From Planctomycetia bacterium (lineage in GTDB: Bacteria; Planctomycetota; Planctomycetia; Pirellulales; Thermoguttaceae): DNA of 64,000 nt. Below are positions 1 to 8,855 of this stretch, piece by piece. Numbering within the stretch: position 1 is the stretch's first letter; the number at the start of each line of letters is the position of its first letter. Location: NCBI GenBank assembly GCA_030539295.1, contig JAUNSJ010000002.1, forward strand, positions 124,001-188,000. Reading direction: 5' to 3'. Below the pieces are notes generated by a model. That model saw only the letters and a list, made by a program, of their open reading frames with translations. It was not told the origin of the DNA and did not search any database. The translations under genes were made by a program, and so were the position numbers.

Positions 1-17
1 AAAAAAGGAAGAATTTC

Positions 18-1373
18 ATGCAAACGCCCCTTTCGAGTCCCCAAAAGAAAGACACGTCGATTAAAAAGGTAGCCATATTGTTCTCCGGCGGACCGGCTCC
101 GAGTGCGAACGCGGTCATTGCCAGTGCGGCCACCTGCTTCGCACGAGCGGGGATTGAGATTTACGGTATGAAAAATGGCTATAGTCACTTGGTAGACTTT
201 CAGTCGGACAAGCCACTGGTGGAAGGCCAGGACTACGTTCGGCTTGACAAGATGAATTTAGAGGGGATGCGAACCGCACAGGGAATTTGCATAGGCACGG
301 CACGAGCGAACCCCGGTAAGGCGCTCAAGACGCACACGGATCTGGCTGACGAGGTCAAGACGGCACCCATGATGACGGTCTATAATGCTTTGAATTCGCT
401 TGGGATCGATGCCCTGATTTCTATCGGGGGCGACGATACCCTGACGACGGCGGCGAAGTTCAAGCTGTTTATGGACAAGATGCCGGAAGGACAAAAGCGT
501 ATAAAAGTCGTGCATTTGCCGAAGACGATCGACAATGACTACGAAGGAATACCGTTTACATTTGGCTATTTCACGGCGGTCGAGCTGCTGTCGAAACAAC
601 TTCGGAATCTTCTGGCGGATTCGGAGGCGGCCGGTGGCGGTTTTGTCTGTCAGCTTATGGGTCGCAAAGCGGCCTGGTTGGCGTACGGGGCTGCCGTGGC
701 TGGCGAGGCCAGTCTGGTCATTGGTCTGGAGGACGTTCCGGAGGAATGGCAAACGACTGAAGAGACGCTTGACCCGGAAACAGGCGACGTTATGCTCGAC
801 GACCATGGCAAGCCGCTTATGCGAATGGTCTTTGATATTAAGAAGATAGTTGACCATTGCGTGGACGTCGTTCTGGCGCGGGAAGCGGAAGGGAAAAACG
901 CGTTCGTCGCTGTGATTTCGGAAGGTTTGGCCGAATATCTTCCGCTGTCGGAAATTAAAATGTGTGTCTCGGACGACGAATATCGTTCGCTCAAGCCGGA
1001 CACGTTTGGCCATTTCCCGGTCTCCCAGCTGAAGTACAGCAGTCGACTTGGCCGTCTGATTGCGGAAGAATACAAGCGTCGTACCGGTCGTAGTCGCAAA
1101 ATCGTCGGTCTTCAGTTCGGTTATGAAGTTCGCTGCAACGCGCCGACCGCGTTTGATGTTATTCTCGGAAGTCAAATCGGAGTCGGGTGTTATCGAGCGC
1201 TGTGCGAACTGAATTTGAACGGCGTTATGATCTCCGTTGCCGGTACAATGAATCTGACGTATCCGACGTTTGAAGAATTGATTGCCATGGAAAAGCTTCG
1301 CGCTTATGCCCGACCGATTGCCGTTGGCAGTGATATGCACCAGCTTGCCCGATATCTGGAAGCCTGGGTCTGA
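18..1373 (+). CDS. pfp: Pyrophosphate-type 6-phosphofructokinase
   Basis: Phosphorylates fructose 6-phosphate to fructose 1,6-bisphosphate in cytoplasmic glycolysis, probably with pyrophosphate as donor. The 451-residue protein has an N-terminal nucleotide/PPi loop (FSGGPAPS, about residue 22), GGDDT near 137 and PKTIDND near 168. ATP-dependent enzymes carry GGDG; the second Asp of GGDD is the recognised marker of PPi use, and it is seen here. TIDND is the form more usual in ATP enzymes, so the donor is inferred rather than certain. The start at 18 has an AAGGAAG ribosome-binding site just upstream. It stands alone, with a hairpin terminator after it. The reversible PPi reaction fits the fermentative metabolism suggested by AdhE elsewhere in the window. 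Confidence 0.9.
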   Translation: MQTPLSSPQKKDTSIKKVAILFSGGPAPSANAVIASAATCFARAGIEIYGMKNGYSHLVDFQSDKPLVEGQDYVRLDKMNLEGMRTAQGICIGTARANPGKALKTHTDLADEVKTAPMMTVYNALNSLGIDALISIGGDDTLTTAAKFKLFMDKMPEGQKRIKVVHLPKTIDNDYEGIPFTFGYFTAVELLSKQLRNLLADSEAAGGGFVCQLMGRKAAWLAYGAAVAGEASLVIGLEDVPEEWQTTEETLDPETGDVMLDDHGKPLMRMVFDIKKIVDHCVDVVLAREAEGKNAFVAVISEGLAEYLPLSEIKMCVSDDEYRSLKPDTFGHFPVSQLKYSSRLGRLIAEEYKRRTGRSRKIVGLQFGYEVRCNAPTAFDVILGSQIGVGCYRALCELNLNGVMISVAGTMNLTYPTFEELIAMEKLRAYARPIAVGSDMHQLARYLEAWV

Positions 1374-1395
1374 TTAGTTGTGATGTCTCTTGTGG

Positions 1396-1425
1396 CGGAA
1401 CCGGTCCTGTCCGGTTCCGTCCCTG
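1396..1425 (+). terminator. Hairpin terminator after phosphofructokinase gene
   Basis: A perfect 9-bp stem CGGAACCGG/CCGGTTCCG (1396-1404 and 1411-1419) closes a 6-base loop and is followed by a pyrimidine-rich tail. It lies 23 bases after the stop codon, so it probably ends the pfp transcript. Confidence 0.6.
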
Positions 1426-1488
1426 TTCTTGCTTTCCGTTTACCTGTTACCCCCGCCCTAAATTCATTTATCAGAGAGGTTACGTGAT

Positions 1489-3609
1489 ATGAACACCAAA
1501 CGTCCCGGCTTATTTTTTTGTTTTGTTTTCCTTGCCTTATTGTCTGCCGCGTCCGTCTTTGCGATTGACAATCTTCGCGTTCCGGCAACGCCGTTGGTCG
1601 TCCATGACCCGTATTTCAGTATCTGGTCATTTTCCGACTCTCTGACCGAAACGGAGACGCAGCATTGGACAGGCACCCCGCACCCGATGCATGCTATGGT
1701 GCGAGTCGGCGAGCAGACGTGGCGCTTGCTCGGAGCGGAACCGGCGGACGTACCGGCCTTGCCGCAAACGGCGAGTGAAATCACAGCGACTGGGAGTCGT
1801 TTCCTGTTCGAAAACGAACAATTTGAAGTCCGTTTGGCGTTCCTAACGCCGACGATTCCGACGGACCTGGAACTGCTCTCGCGTCCGGCGACGTACGTAA
1901 GAGCGGATGTGCGTCCGAAATCGGACTTTCAGGGAGCGGTGGCCTTTTATTTCGACGCCGGCGGTGAGCTTGCGGTCCATGCAAAAGATCAACAGGTAGA
2001 GTGGTCACGTTTAGCGATCGAAGACGCGGAAGCCATTCAGATGGGTACCGTCTTGCAAGAGGTACTTCAGCGGAAAGGGAACGACGTTCGTATTGATTGG
2101 GGGTATTTGATGCTCTCGGTTCCGGATGACGAACGTCTGTTTGATTCGCTCAAGACGAGTGCGGAATCCCATCTTGTTGCTGGCAACGGGAATGACCTGC
2201 GTCTTGAGTTTGCCCAGACGGGTCGCATCGCTGCCAAGGAGGATTACCAAGCCCCAGTGACCGTGGAGGAGGGTAACCCTGTGCTGGCCTGGTCCTGTTC
2301 CTGTGCGGAGCCTATGAAGAGCATAAATCCCTTTTCTCTCATTTTGGCCTATGATGATTTGTTCAGTGTGAACTATTTTGGTGAGCAGCTCCCCTGCTGG
2401 TGGAAGCGAAATGGAAAGTCGGGGGCAACCATGCTGGAAGAGGCGTGGGACGACTATTTTCCGGAAGTCGATGATCAGGGGAATCATGCCAAGACGATAG
2501 AAGATCAATGTCTGGAATTTGACCAGAATATGGAAGAGGAACTTCGTCAGCGAGGTGGCGAGAACTACGTTGCGCTCTGTTCTCTTGCGTGGCGACAGGC
2601 ATTCGGTGCGCAGAAACTCGTTGCGGATAAGAGCGGTCGTCTCCTCATGTTCAGTAAAGAGAATTTCAGCGGCGGCTATATAGGGACGGTGGACGTTATG
2701 TATCCGTGCAGTCCGATTCTGCTTTACTACAATCCGCAACTTATGAAGGCCACGCTGGATCCCATTTTTGATTATGCGGCCAGTGGTCGGTGGCCGTGGC
2801 CTTTTGCCCCGCATGATTTGGGTCTCTATCCGCAGGCGTTGGGCCAGCATTACGGCGGAGGCGAAAAGACGCAGGAGAATCAGATGCCGGTGGAAGAATG
2901 CGGCAATATGATTTTGCAAACGGCGGCTTTGGTTCTGCGTGAGAATGATCTTGATTATGCCCGTGCTAACTGGAACTGCTTGTCGCAGTGGGCTGCCTAC
3001 CTTCTGGAGAAAGGCTTTGACCCGGAAAATCAGCTCTGTACCGATGACTTCGCCGGGCATTTGGCCCATAACGTGAACCTGTCGGCCAAGGCCATTATTG
3101 CCTTGGGTGCCTATTCCAAAATGGCAGAACTGCTCGGAGAAAAAGAACTGGCGACTCGCTACCGCCAGGAAGCGGAGGCGTGCGTTGCCCGCTGGGTTAA
3201 GGAAGCCGATGCGGGAGACCACTATCGTTTGGCTTTTGACCAGCCGGACTCCTGGAGCATGAAATACAATCTGATGTGGGACCGTGCTCTTGATCTGAAT
3301 CTCTTTCCGGAAAGCGTTATGGCAACGGAGATTAACTGGTATAAAAAGGTAAGCCAGGCCTACGGCCTTCCGCTGGACAATCGTTCTCTGTATTCGAAAA
3401 ACGACTGGATACTCTGGATTGCTGCCATGACGGATAATCAGGAAGATTTCAATTTTTTGGTCGACCCGATTTTGGAGTACGTCAAAGCGTGTCCCGACCG
3501 TTGTCCGCTTTCCGACTGGTATTGGACCGATTCGGCAAAGGTTCAGCAATTTCGTGCCAGAAGTGTCGTCGGTGGATTTTGGGCTCCCATGTTGACCGAA
3601 AAGAAATAA
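1489..3609 (+). CDS. Secreted DUF4965/DUF1793-type (glutaminase A-like) protein
   Basis: A 706-residue secreted protein with a clear signal peptide (hydrophobic residues 8-24, likely cleavage after VFA). The N-terminus (PLVVHDPYFSIWS) and the WTG and PHP signatures match the DUF4964/DUF5127/DUF4965/DUF1793 architecture first named from a fungal glutaminase A. The C-terminal half looks like an alpha/alpha toroid (GLYPQALGQHYGGGE, MPVEECGNMI), as in glycosidases. In Bacteroidetes and Planctomycetes this family sits in polysaccharide-use loci, so a glycan-related activity is as likely as glutaminase. It is followed 56 bases later by the GH78 gene on the same strand, suggesting co-expression. Start chosen from GAGAGG nine bases upstream. 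Family assignment is firm; substrate is unknown. Confidence 0.82.
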   Translation: MNTKRPGLFFCFVFLALLSAASVFAIDNLRVPATPLVVHDPYFSIWSFSDSLTETETQHWTGTPHPMHAMVRVGEQTWRLLGAEPADVPALPQTASEITATGSRFLFENEQFEVRLAFLTPTIPTDLELLSRPATYVRADVRPKSDFQGAVAFYFDAGGELAVHAKDQQVEWSRLAIEDAEAIQMGTVLQEVLQRKGNDVRIDWGYLMLSVPDDERLFDSLKTSAESHLVAGNGNDLRLEFAQTGRIAAKEDYQAPVTVEEGNPVLAWSCSCAEPMKSINPFSLILAYDDLFSVNYFGEQLPCWWKRNGKSGATMLEEAWDDYFPEVDDQGNHAKTIEDQCLEFDQNMEEELRQRGGENYVALCSLAWRQAFGAQKLVADKSGRLLMFSKENFSGGYIGTVDVMYPCSPILLYYNPQLMKATLDPIFDYAASGRWPWPFAPHDLGLYPQALGQHYGGGEKTQENQMPVEECGNMILQTAALVLRENDLDYARANWNCLSQWAAYLLEKGFDPENQLCTDDFAGHLAHNVNLSAKAIIALGAYSKMAELLGEKELATRYRQEAEACVARWVKEADAGDHYRLAFDQPDSWSMKYNLMWDRALDLNLFPESVMATEINWYKKVSQAYGLPLDNRSLYSKNDWILWIAAMTDNQEDFNFLVDPILEYVKACPDRCPLSDWYWTDSAKVQQFRARSVVGGFWAPMLTEKK

Positions 3610-3665
3610 TAGTATATTTGTGAATTTAAAGAGTATTTGACAGCAAAGTTTAAAAGGGGAAAACC

Positions 3666-6600
3666 ATGAAGAGAATCTTTCTTTACGCAGTTGTGGCCTT
3701 GTGTACAATACTGGTCGCGCAAAAAGTGCAAGGTCAGGAACGTGCGGTTCCGGATGCGGCCATTACGCCGTATGACCTGACCGTGGAGACTATGCCGAAT
3801 CCGGTGGGACTGGATGAGCCGGCGCCGCGACTGGCCTGGAAATCACAGGCCGTCTCCGAAAATTCCTGGAATCACAAGCAGACGGCGTACCAGGTTCTTG
3901 TCGCCTCAAGCTGGCAGAAACTTGCGTCCGATGAGGGTGACCTCTGGGACAGCGGCAAGATCGACTCGGAGGATTCTATTAATATTGCCTATGCGGGAAT
4001 GCCTCTTGGTTCGTCGCGTCAATACTGGTGGAAAGTGCGGGTCTGGGATGAGAATGGCAAGGACTCGGCCTGGAGTGACCCCGGACACTGGATTACCGGC
4101 ATTATGACCGCTGACGACTGGCACGCGAAATGGATCGCGCAGCCGGAGGAGTATCGCGCGGATTACGATTTAACGAATGCCCGCTGGATCTCTCTGGATA
4201 ATGGGGAAAAAGATGCCTTCGTCGTCCGACGGGAATTCACCATTGATCAGTCGCAAGAAGTTTTTGACAACAAGGACCTTTTCGGAGTTCTTCGCTATGC
4301 AGGCAATAAGCGATTTGAATTGTTTGTGAACGGACACAAGGTTGGCTTCTCAATTGGAATGGTTTTTAATCCGAATCAGCTTCGTGCCCTTGACATTAGC
4401 GAGTACCTGGTGCCGGGCAATAATGTCGTGGCGGCTGCCGTTACAAACGACGGTGAGGATCCGTCGGGCTTTCTGGCAAACGTGGAATTGCACCTGCTTG
4501 ATAAAAGTGGCAATGAAGAATCGGAGCAAGATACGCGTCGCGGTACCCCTTTGCCGGCATTCTTTACGCTCAATACGGATGAAAGTTGGTCCGTGGCACC
4601 CGAAGGGAAAACGAATTGGAACACGCTTGGCGACCAGGAATCCGCATGGGCTGCTGCCTCGGTTCTGTTTGCGGCCGATGACGGGCCTTGGGGAAAAGTG
4701 CGTCGACATACGGAATCTGTAACGCCGCGTTTTCAGAAAAAATTTACGCTTACGAAAGATGTTCTCTCGGCGACCCTGAACATAACAGGAGTTGGTTATT
4801 ATGAAGCCTCGCTTAACGGGCACAAGATAGGCGATAAGGTTCTGGACCCGGCCCCGTCGAAATTCAATAAAACAGTATACTATTCCACGTACGACCTGTC
4901 GGAGGAAATGATTGCCGGCATGGGTCAGGAGCAGGAACTCGATGTACTCGTTGGCCACGGCTGGTACGACATGAGGACGATAGCGACGTGGAATTACGAT
5001 GCGTCCGACTGGCGGTCCTTCCCACGTATGATTGCCCAGCTTGATGTCGTTTACGAAGACGGGACAGCGGAGTCGATTATTTCCGACGAGAGTTGGACTT
5101 TTGCAACGAGTTCTCTTGTCTATGACTGCATACGCCAAGGCTGTATTATTGATGCTTGCGCTGCGAGCGAGAAGAAGATATTGGGACAGGCAGTGTGCGT
5201 TGACGGGCCTGGCGGCAAGCTGACCGCATCGTCGTTCCCCGCCTCGAAAATCACCGAAGAATTCCAGCCGAAGAGCATAAGCGAACCGGAGCCGGGCGTT
5301 TACGTGGTCGACCTCGGCCGCAATATTGCCGGATGGTGCCGTATTGCAATTAACGGTGCTCACAAAGGCGACGCCGTACGCTTTCAATACAGTGAGCGCG
5401 TGTTGGATAACGGTCGACTTGACGCGTACACACTGGCACATCATTTCATGGCCGGGTCAATGAGCAATCTCATTGGTCAGAGAGGATTTTTCCAGACGGA
5501 TTTCTATCGCTGTTGCGGAGAAGACGGAGAAGTATTCGAACCGAAGTTCGTCTACCACGGCTTCCAATTTGTTGAAATTATCGGGCTGCGCGAAGCTCCC
5601 AAACTGGAGGACATAACCGCGTGTATCGTGCATACAGATTTTCAGAAAGCGGGTTCCTTCTCATGCAGTAATGAGTTAATGAACAAGATACAGGCAGCGA
5701 CGCTTCTTTCCTATCGCGGTAATTATGTGAACAGCTACCCCACCGATTGCCCGCACCGTGAAAAGAACGGCTGGACGGGAGATGCGAATCTCGCGGTGGA
5801 ACAGGCCGTGTACAACTGGGAGAATACAGCGGCGTATGAAAAATGGATACAAGACCTGCGAGACGAACAGCAGGAGGATGGCAATCTGGCCGCAATCGTT
5901 CCGACAGGAGGCTGGGGATATGCCTGGGGTAACGGTCCGGCCTGGGATTCCGCTCTGGTTACAATTCCGTGGACTCTGTATCTGTATCGCGGTGACCTTC
6001 GAATCCTGGAGAAGAATTACGAGGCCATGAAAAAATATGTCGACTACATGACGACTCGCGCGACAGACTCACTTGTCTCACACGGTCTGGGCGACTGGGT
6101 CCCGGCCAAGACGGAAACGCCTGTCGTGGTAACGTCGACCGGCTATTATTACATTGACACACTCATCGTCGCGCAAACGGCAAAACTCTTAGGCTTGGAA
6201 GACGACGCGAGAACGTACTTCGAACTTGCCATGCAGATTCGGAGCAGTTTCCTGAAATCGCAAATAAAGGAAGACGGAACTTGTTCCAACGGGAGTCAGA
6301 CGGCGCAGAGTACCGCTTTGCATCAGGGGTTCGCGTCGGTACTCGACTCTGCCGAGCAACAAAAGATATTTGACAAACTCGTTGCCGCTATTGATTCGGC
6401 GGACAAGCATCTTGACTTTGGAATCTTTGGGTCGAAGTATGTGTACCGCACGCTCAGTGACTTCGGTCGCACGGATCTGGCTTTAACCATGATTTTGCAG
6501 CCGAAACGCCCCTGTATGGCTTCCTGGATCAATCATGGCGAAGGAACTCTTTGGGAAGATTGGGGCGACGGCGCCTCGCGAAATCACATTATGTTTGGCG

Positions 6601-7079
6601 ACGTCTCCGCATGGTTCTATCAATCGCTTGGTGGTATTCGTGTGGCAGGTTCCTCGCTTGCCGCTGTCGCTGACCCGGCTGTTGTTCAAACGCATTCGGG
6701 TCATCAGGAGCAATTGCCTGCGGAAGTGGTCGCGACAACGTTTACGGACCATTCGAAAGGTTTCAAAAATTTTGTTATTGCTCCCCAATGTCGCAAGAGT
6801 GACGTTTCTCCGGATGGTTTCGCACCGATTACCTGGGTCAGCGCGGAAGTCGAGTCTCCTTACGGCCCGGTAAAGTCCGCCTGGAAATGGAACGACGGCA
6901 TGACGGAACTTACATTGAATGTTACCGTGCCGGTCGGTACGACCGCGAGCGTCATTCTGCCCTTCAAATCCGGTTCGGTTTCGTGTGTTAAGGGGAATCC
7001 ACAACTCGGAGGAGAAGGGGAACGTGGCACTATGTACCTCGCTGGTTCCGGTAACTATGAATTTATTGTTAAGCCGTAA
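3666..7079 (+). CDS. Secreted alpha-L-rhamnosidase, GH78
   Basis: Expected to remove terminal alpha-L-rhamnose from pectin (rhamnogalacturonan), flavonoid glycosides or other glycans outside the cytoplasm. The 1137-residue protein has a signal peptide (cleavage likely after VQG), a fibronectin-like N-terminal domain (PRLAWKS, YQVLVAS), two jelly-roll domains, and the alpha/alpha6 catalytic barrel. The catalytic region contains DCPHREKNGWTGDA near residue 690; family members use the acidic residues here and in a later Glu as general acid/base. The C-terminal beta domain ends near VPVGTTASVILP. Length is normal for multidomain GH78. The start has AAGGGGA upstream. The SDR gene begins 5 bases after the stop, so the two are probably translationally linked. 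Confidence 0.92.
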   Translation: MKRIFLYAVVALCTILVAQKVQGQERAVPDAAITPYDLTVETMPNPVGLDEPAPRLAWKSQAVSENSWNHKQTAYQVLVASSWQKLASDEGDLWDSGKIDSEDSINIAYAGMPLGSSRQYWWKVRVWDENGKDSAWSDPGHWITGIMTADDWHAKWIAQPEEYRADYDLTNARWISLDNGEKDAFVVRREFTIDQSQEVFDNKDLFGVLRYAGNKRFELFVNGHKVGFSIGMVFNPNQLRALDISEYLVPGNNVVAAAVTNDGEDPSGFLANVELHLLDKSGNEESEQDTRRGTPLPAFFTLNTDESWSVAPEGKTNWNTLGDQESAWAAASVLFAADDGPWGKVRRHTESVTPRFQKKFTLTKDVLSATLNITGVGYYEASLNGHKIGDKVLDPAPSKFNKTVYYSTYDLSEEMIAGMGQEQELDVLVGHGWYDMRTIATWNYDASDWRSFPRMIAQLDVVYEDGTAESIISDESWTFATSSLVYDCIRQGCIIDACAASEKKILGQAVCVDGPGGKLTASSFPASKITEEFQPKSISEPEPGVYVVDLGRNIAGWCRIAINGAHKGDAVRFQYSERVLDNGRLDAYTLAHHFMAGSMSNLIGQRGFFQTDFYRCCGEDGEVFEPKFVYHGFQFVEIIGLREAPKLEDITACIVHTDFQKAGSFSCSNELMNKIQAATLLSYRGNYVNSYPTDCPHREKNGWTGDANLAVEQAVYNWENTAAYEKWIQDLRDEQQEDGNLAAIVPTGGWGYAWGNGPAWDSALVTIPWTLYLYRGDLRILEKNYEAMKKYVDYMTTRATDSLVSHGLGDWVPAKTETPVVVTSTGYYYIDTLIVAQTAKLLGLEDDARTYFELAMQIRSSFLKSQIKEDGTCSNGSQTAQSTALHQGFASVLDSAEQQKIFDKLVAAIDSADKHLDFGIFGSKYVYRTLSDFGRTDLALTMILQPKRPCMASWINHGEGTLWEDWGDGASRNHIMFGDVSAWFYQSLGGIRVAGSSLAAVADPAVVQTHSGHQEQLPAEVVATTFTDHSKGFKNFVIAPQCRKSDVSPDGFAPITWVSAEVESPYGPVKSAWKWNDGMTELTLNVTVPVGTTASVILPFKSGSVSCVKGNPQLGGEGERGTMYLAGSGNYEFIVKP

Positions 7080-7084
7080 TCGAA

Positions 7085-7906
7085 ATGAAAACTGACAAGA
7101 TGAACACGGAAGTGACCCGACCTGTCGCGGCCATAACAGGCGCGACAAGCGGGTTCGGTAAACTCTTCGCGCAGCACCTGGCAAAACGTGGGAACGATCT
7201 GATTCTCATTGCCAGGCGTGAAGAGATTCTTTTGGACTTAAAAGAGAATCTGACGAAGCACTATGGCGTGAACGTTACGATTCTCGTCGCGGATCTTTCA
7301 AAGGAGAACGACTTAATACGCGTTGAAAAGAAATTGATCGAAACGAGCAATCTGTATTGGATGATTAATAACGCGGGCTTTGGCGGGAATCAGGTTTTTC
7401 CCAACGTCGATGTGCAGGTGGAAAGTGACATGATACGTGTGCACTGCCTGGCAACCATGCGACTGGCTCGCGCGGCGCTGGTACCCATGACGGCCAATCG
7501 TTGTGGTCGGATTATCAATCTTGCTTCGGTTGCCGGTTTCCTGTGCGGAGATGGTGCCGCCGATTACACCGCGACGAAAGCGTATGTTATTACATTTTCC
7601 AAATCTTTGCAATGCGACGTTCATCGAAACGGGATTCGTGTTCAGGCTCTGTGTCCGGGCTTCGCTCGGACCGGATTTCACGATGCACCGACAATGTCGA
7701 CCTCAACGATCAAGCAGGATGTGCCTTGGTTCCTGTGGTTGTCGGCCGATTACGTCGTTCGCTGTTCTCTGCGGTCCATTGAACGACGTTGCTTTTATCG
7801 CGTCATATGCATTCCGTCGCTCCTGTATAAAGTTGTCACTTTTTTCGGGAGCGAATGGATTTTTTCACCACTTAGAATTTTGTTCTCACGCGGACGCGTT
7901 CGTTAA
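7085..7906 (+). CDS. Short-chain dehydrogenase/reductase (SDR)
   Basis: An NAD(P)-dependent cytoplasmic oxidoreductase of the classical SDR family, 273 residues. Seen are the Rossmann cofactor loop TGATSGFG (18-25), NNAG near 94, and the YTATK catalytic Tyr/Lys near 161, with an upstream catalytic Ser in LASVAG. ARREE after the second strand suggests preference for NADP(H). The substrate cannot be told. It starts 5 bases after the rhamnosidase stop with no strong Shine-Dalgarno, so coupling to the GH78 gene is likely, and a role in handling the released sugar is possible but unproven. The C-terminal 50 residues are basic and aromatic and depart from the usual SDR end; they may contact membrane. 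Confidence 0.85.
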   Translation: MKTDKMNTEVTRPVAAITGATSGFGKLFAQHLAKRGNDLILIARREEILLDLKENLTKHYGVNVTILVADLSKENDLIRVEKKLIETSNLYWMINNAGFGGNQVFPNVDVQVESDMIRVHCLATMRLARAALVPMTANRCGRIINLASVAGFLCGDGAADYTATKAYVITFSKSLQCDVHRNGIRVQALCPGFARTGFHDAPTMSTSTIKQDVPWFLWLSADYVVRCSLRSIERRCFYRVICIPSLLYKVVTFFGSEWIFSPLRILFSRGRVR

Positions 7907-7980
7907 TACCGTCCACGTCTTGAATATATGTGCAATACGATCATAAAGATTGAATTAACGGGAAGAAACAGGAGAAATTC

Positions 7981-8790
7981 ATGAAAAGAATTGCGACGCT
8001 CATTTTTGCCATTATTGCGGTTTGTTTCGCCACAATGACGGTCCATGCGGAGGAAAACATGATACGAGGTAAACAGATACTTAAAACAATAGAACTTCCT
8101 GCCAATACAAACATTTGGGATGAAGACGTTGATATTGCAAAGCTTGCGCAGGACAACCCCATTTCTGAAAATGAGAAAGAAATGGTTTCCTACTGGTTAT
8201 TTGTGCCGAGTGACGACGGATTTGCCGAGAATGGCAAATATCCCCTTGTGCTCTTTTTGCATGGTGCAGGTGAACGGGGGCAGAATCCGGAAGCAATAAA
8301 AGCGCATGGTCCGCCAAAATTTGTGGAAACGGACCAAGCGAAGAGCTGGCCTTTTATTACCGTGTCTCCTCAGTGTGCAGCGGGAAAATGTTGGTCCAGT
8401 GCCCAGCTGAATCTCCTGCTTGATGAAATTGAGAAAACATGCCCTGTCGATGTAACGCGCGAATATGTTACCGGACTGTCCATGGGCGGGTTTGGAACCT
8501 GGAAAATGCTCTACGCGTCGCCGGAGCGATTCGCGGCTGCGGCTCCTGTCTGTGGCGGAGTGGCCCCCGAGAAAGCTGCGGCCTTTGTCAATATTCCCGT
8601 TCATATCTTCCACGGCGAAGCTGATGGCGTTGTGTCCCCGGCGTGTAGCACGGATATTTTCAATGCTATAACCAAAGCGGGCGGCAAGAAGGTTCTCATT
8701 ACGACCTACCCCGGGGTCGGCCACGATTCCTGGAATAATGCCTACAATGGCAGCGAACTCTGGGATTGGTTCCTTACGCAGCGTAAATAG
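7981..8790 (+). CDS. Secreted alpha/beta-hydrolase esterase (PHB depolymerase/prolyl-oligopeptidase-like)
   Basis: A 269-residue exported serine hydrolase. The signal peptide covers about the first 23 residues (cleavage near VHAEE). PLVLFLHGAGERG gives the oxyanion-loop region, GLSMGGFG near residue 167 holds the nucleophile Ser, GEADGV near 213 the probable catalytic Asp, and GVGHDSW near 247 the catalytic His. This is the feruloyl/acetyl-esterase-like group often annotated as carboxylesterase or phospholipase in sugar-use loci. Its place between a rhamnosidase and another glycosidase-like gene suggests removal of ester groups from plant polysaccharide. AGGAGA lies seven bases before the ATG. 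Confidence 0.83.
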   Translation: MKRIATLIFAIIAVCFATMTVHAEENMIRGKQILKTIELPANTNIWDEDVDIAKLAQDNPISENEKEMVSYWLFVPSDDGFAENGKYPLVLFLHGAGERGQNPEAIKAHGPPKFVETDQAKSWPFITVSPQCAAGKCWSSAQLNLLLDEIEKTCPVDVTREYVTGLSMGGFGTWKMLYASPERFAAAAPVCGGVAPEKAAAFVNIPVHIFHGEADGVVSPACSTDIFNAITKAGGKKVLITTYPGVGHDSWNNAYNGSELWDWFLTQRK

Positions 8791-8855
8791 TTTTGCGTCG
8801 TATTTCATGGTCCTTACACAAAAAGTTAACATTTGCATTTACTAAAGGTTCATTC

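Noticed and set aside
258-1340. Long open frame on the minus strand opposite the phosphofructokinase gene
   Set aside because: It is antisense to a gene with full family motifs, and its translation shows no recognisable fold; it is a codon-bias shadow.
2011-3708. Very long minus-strand open frame opposite the DUF4965 gene
   Set aside because: Basic, Arg/His-rich translation typical of an antisense shadow; the + strand gene has a signal peptide and family motifs.
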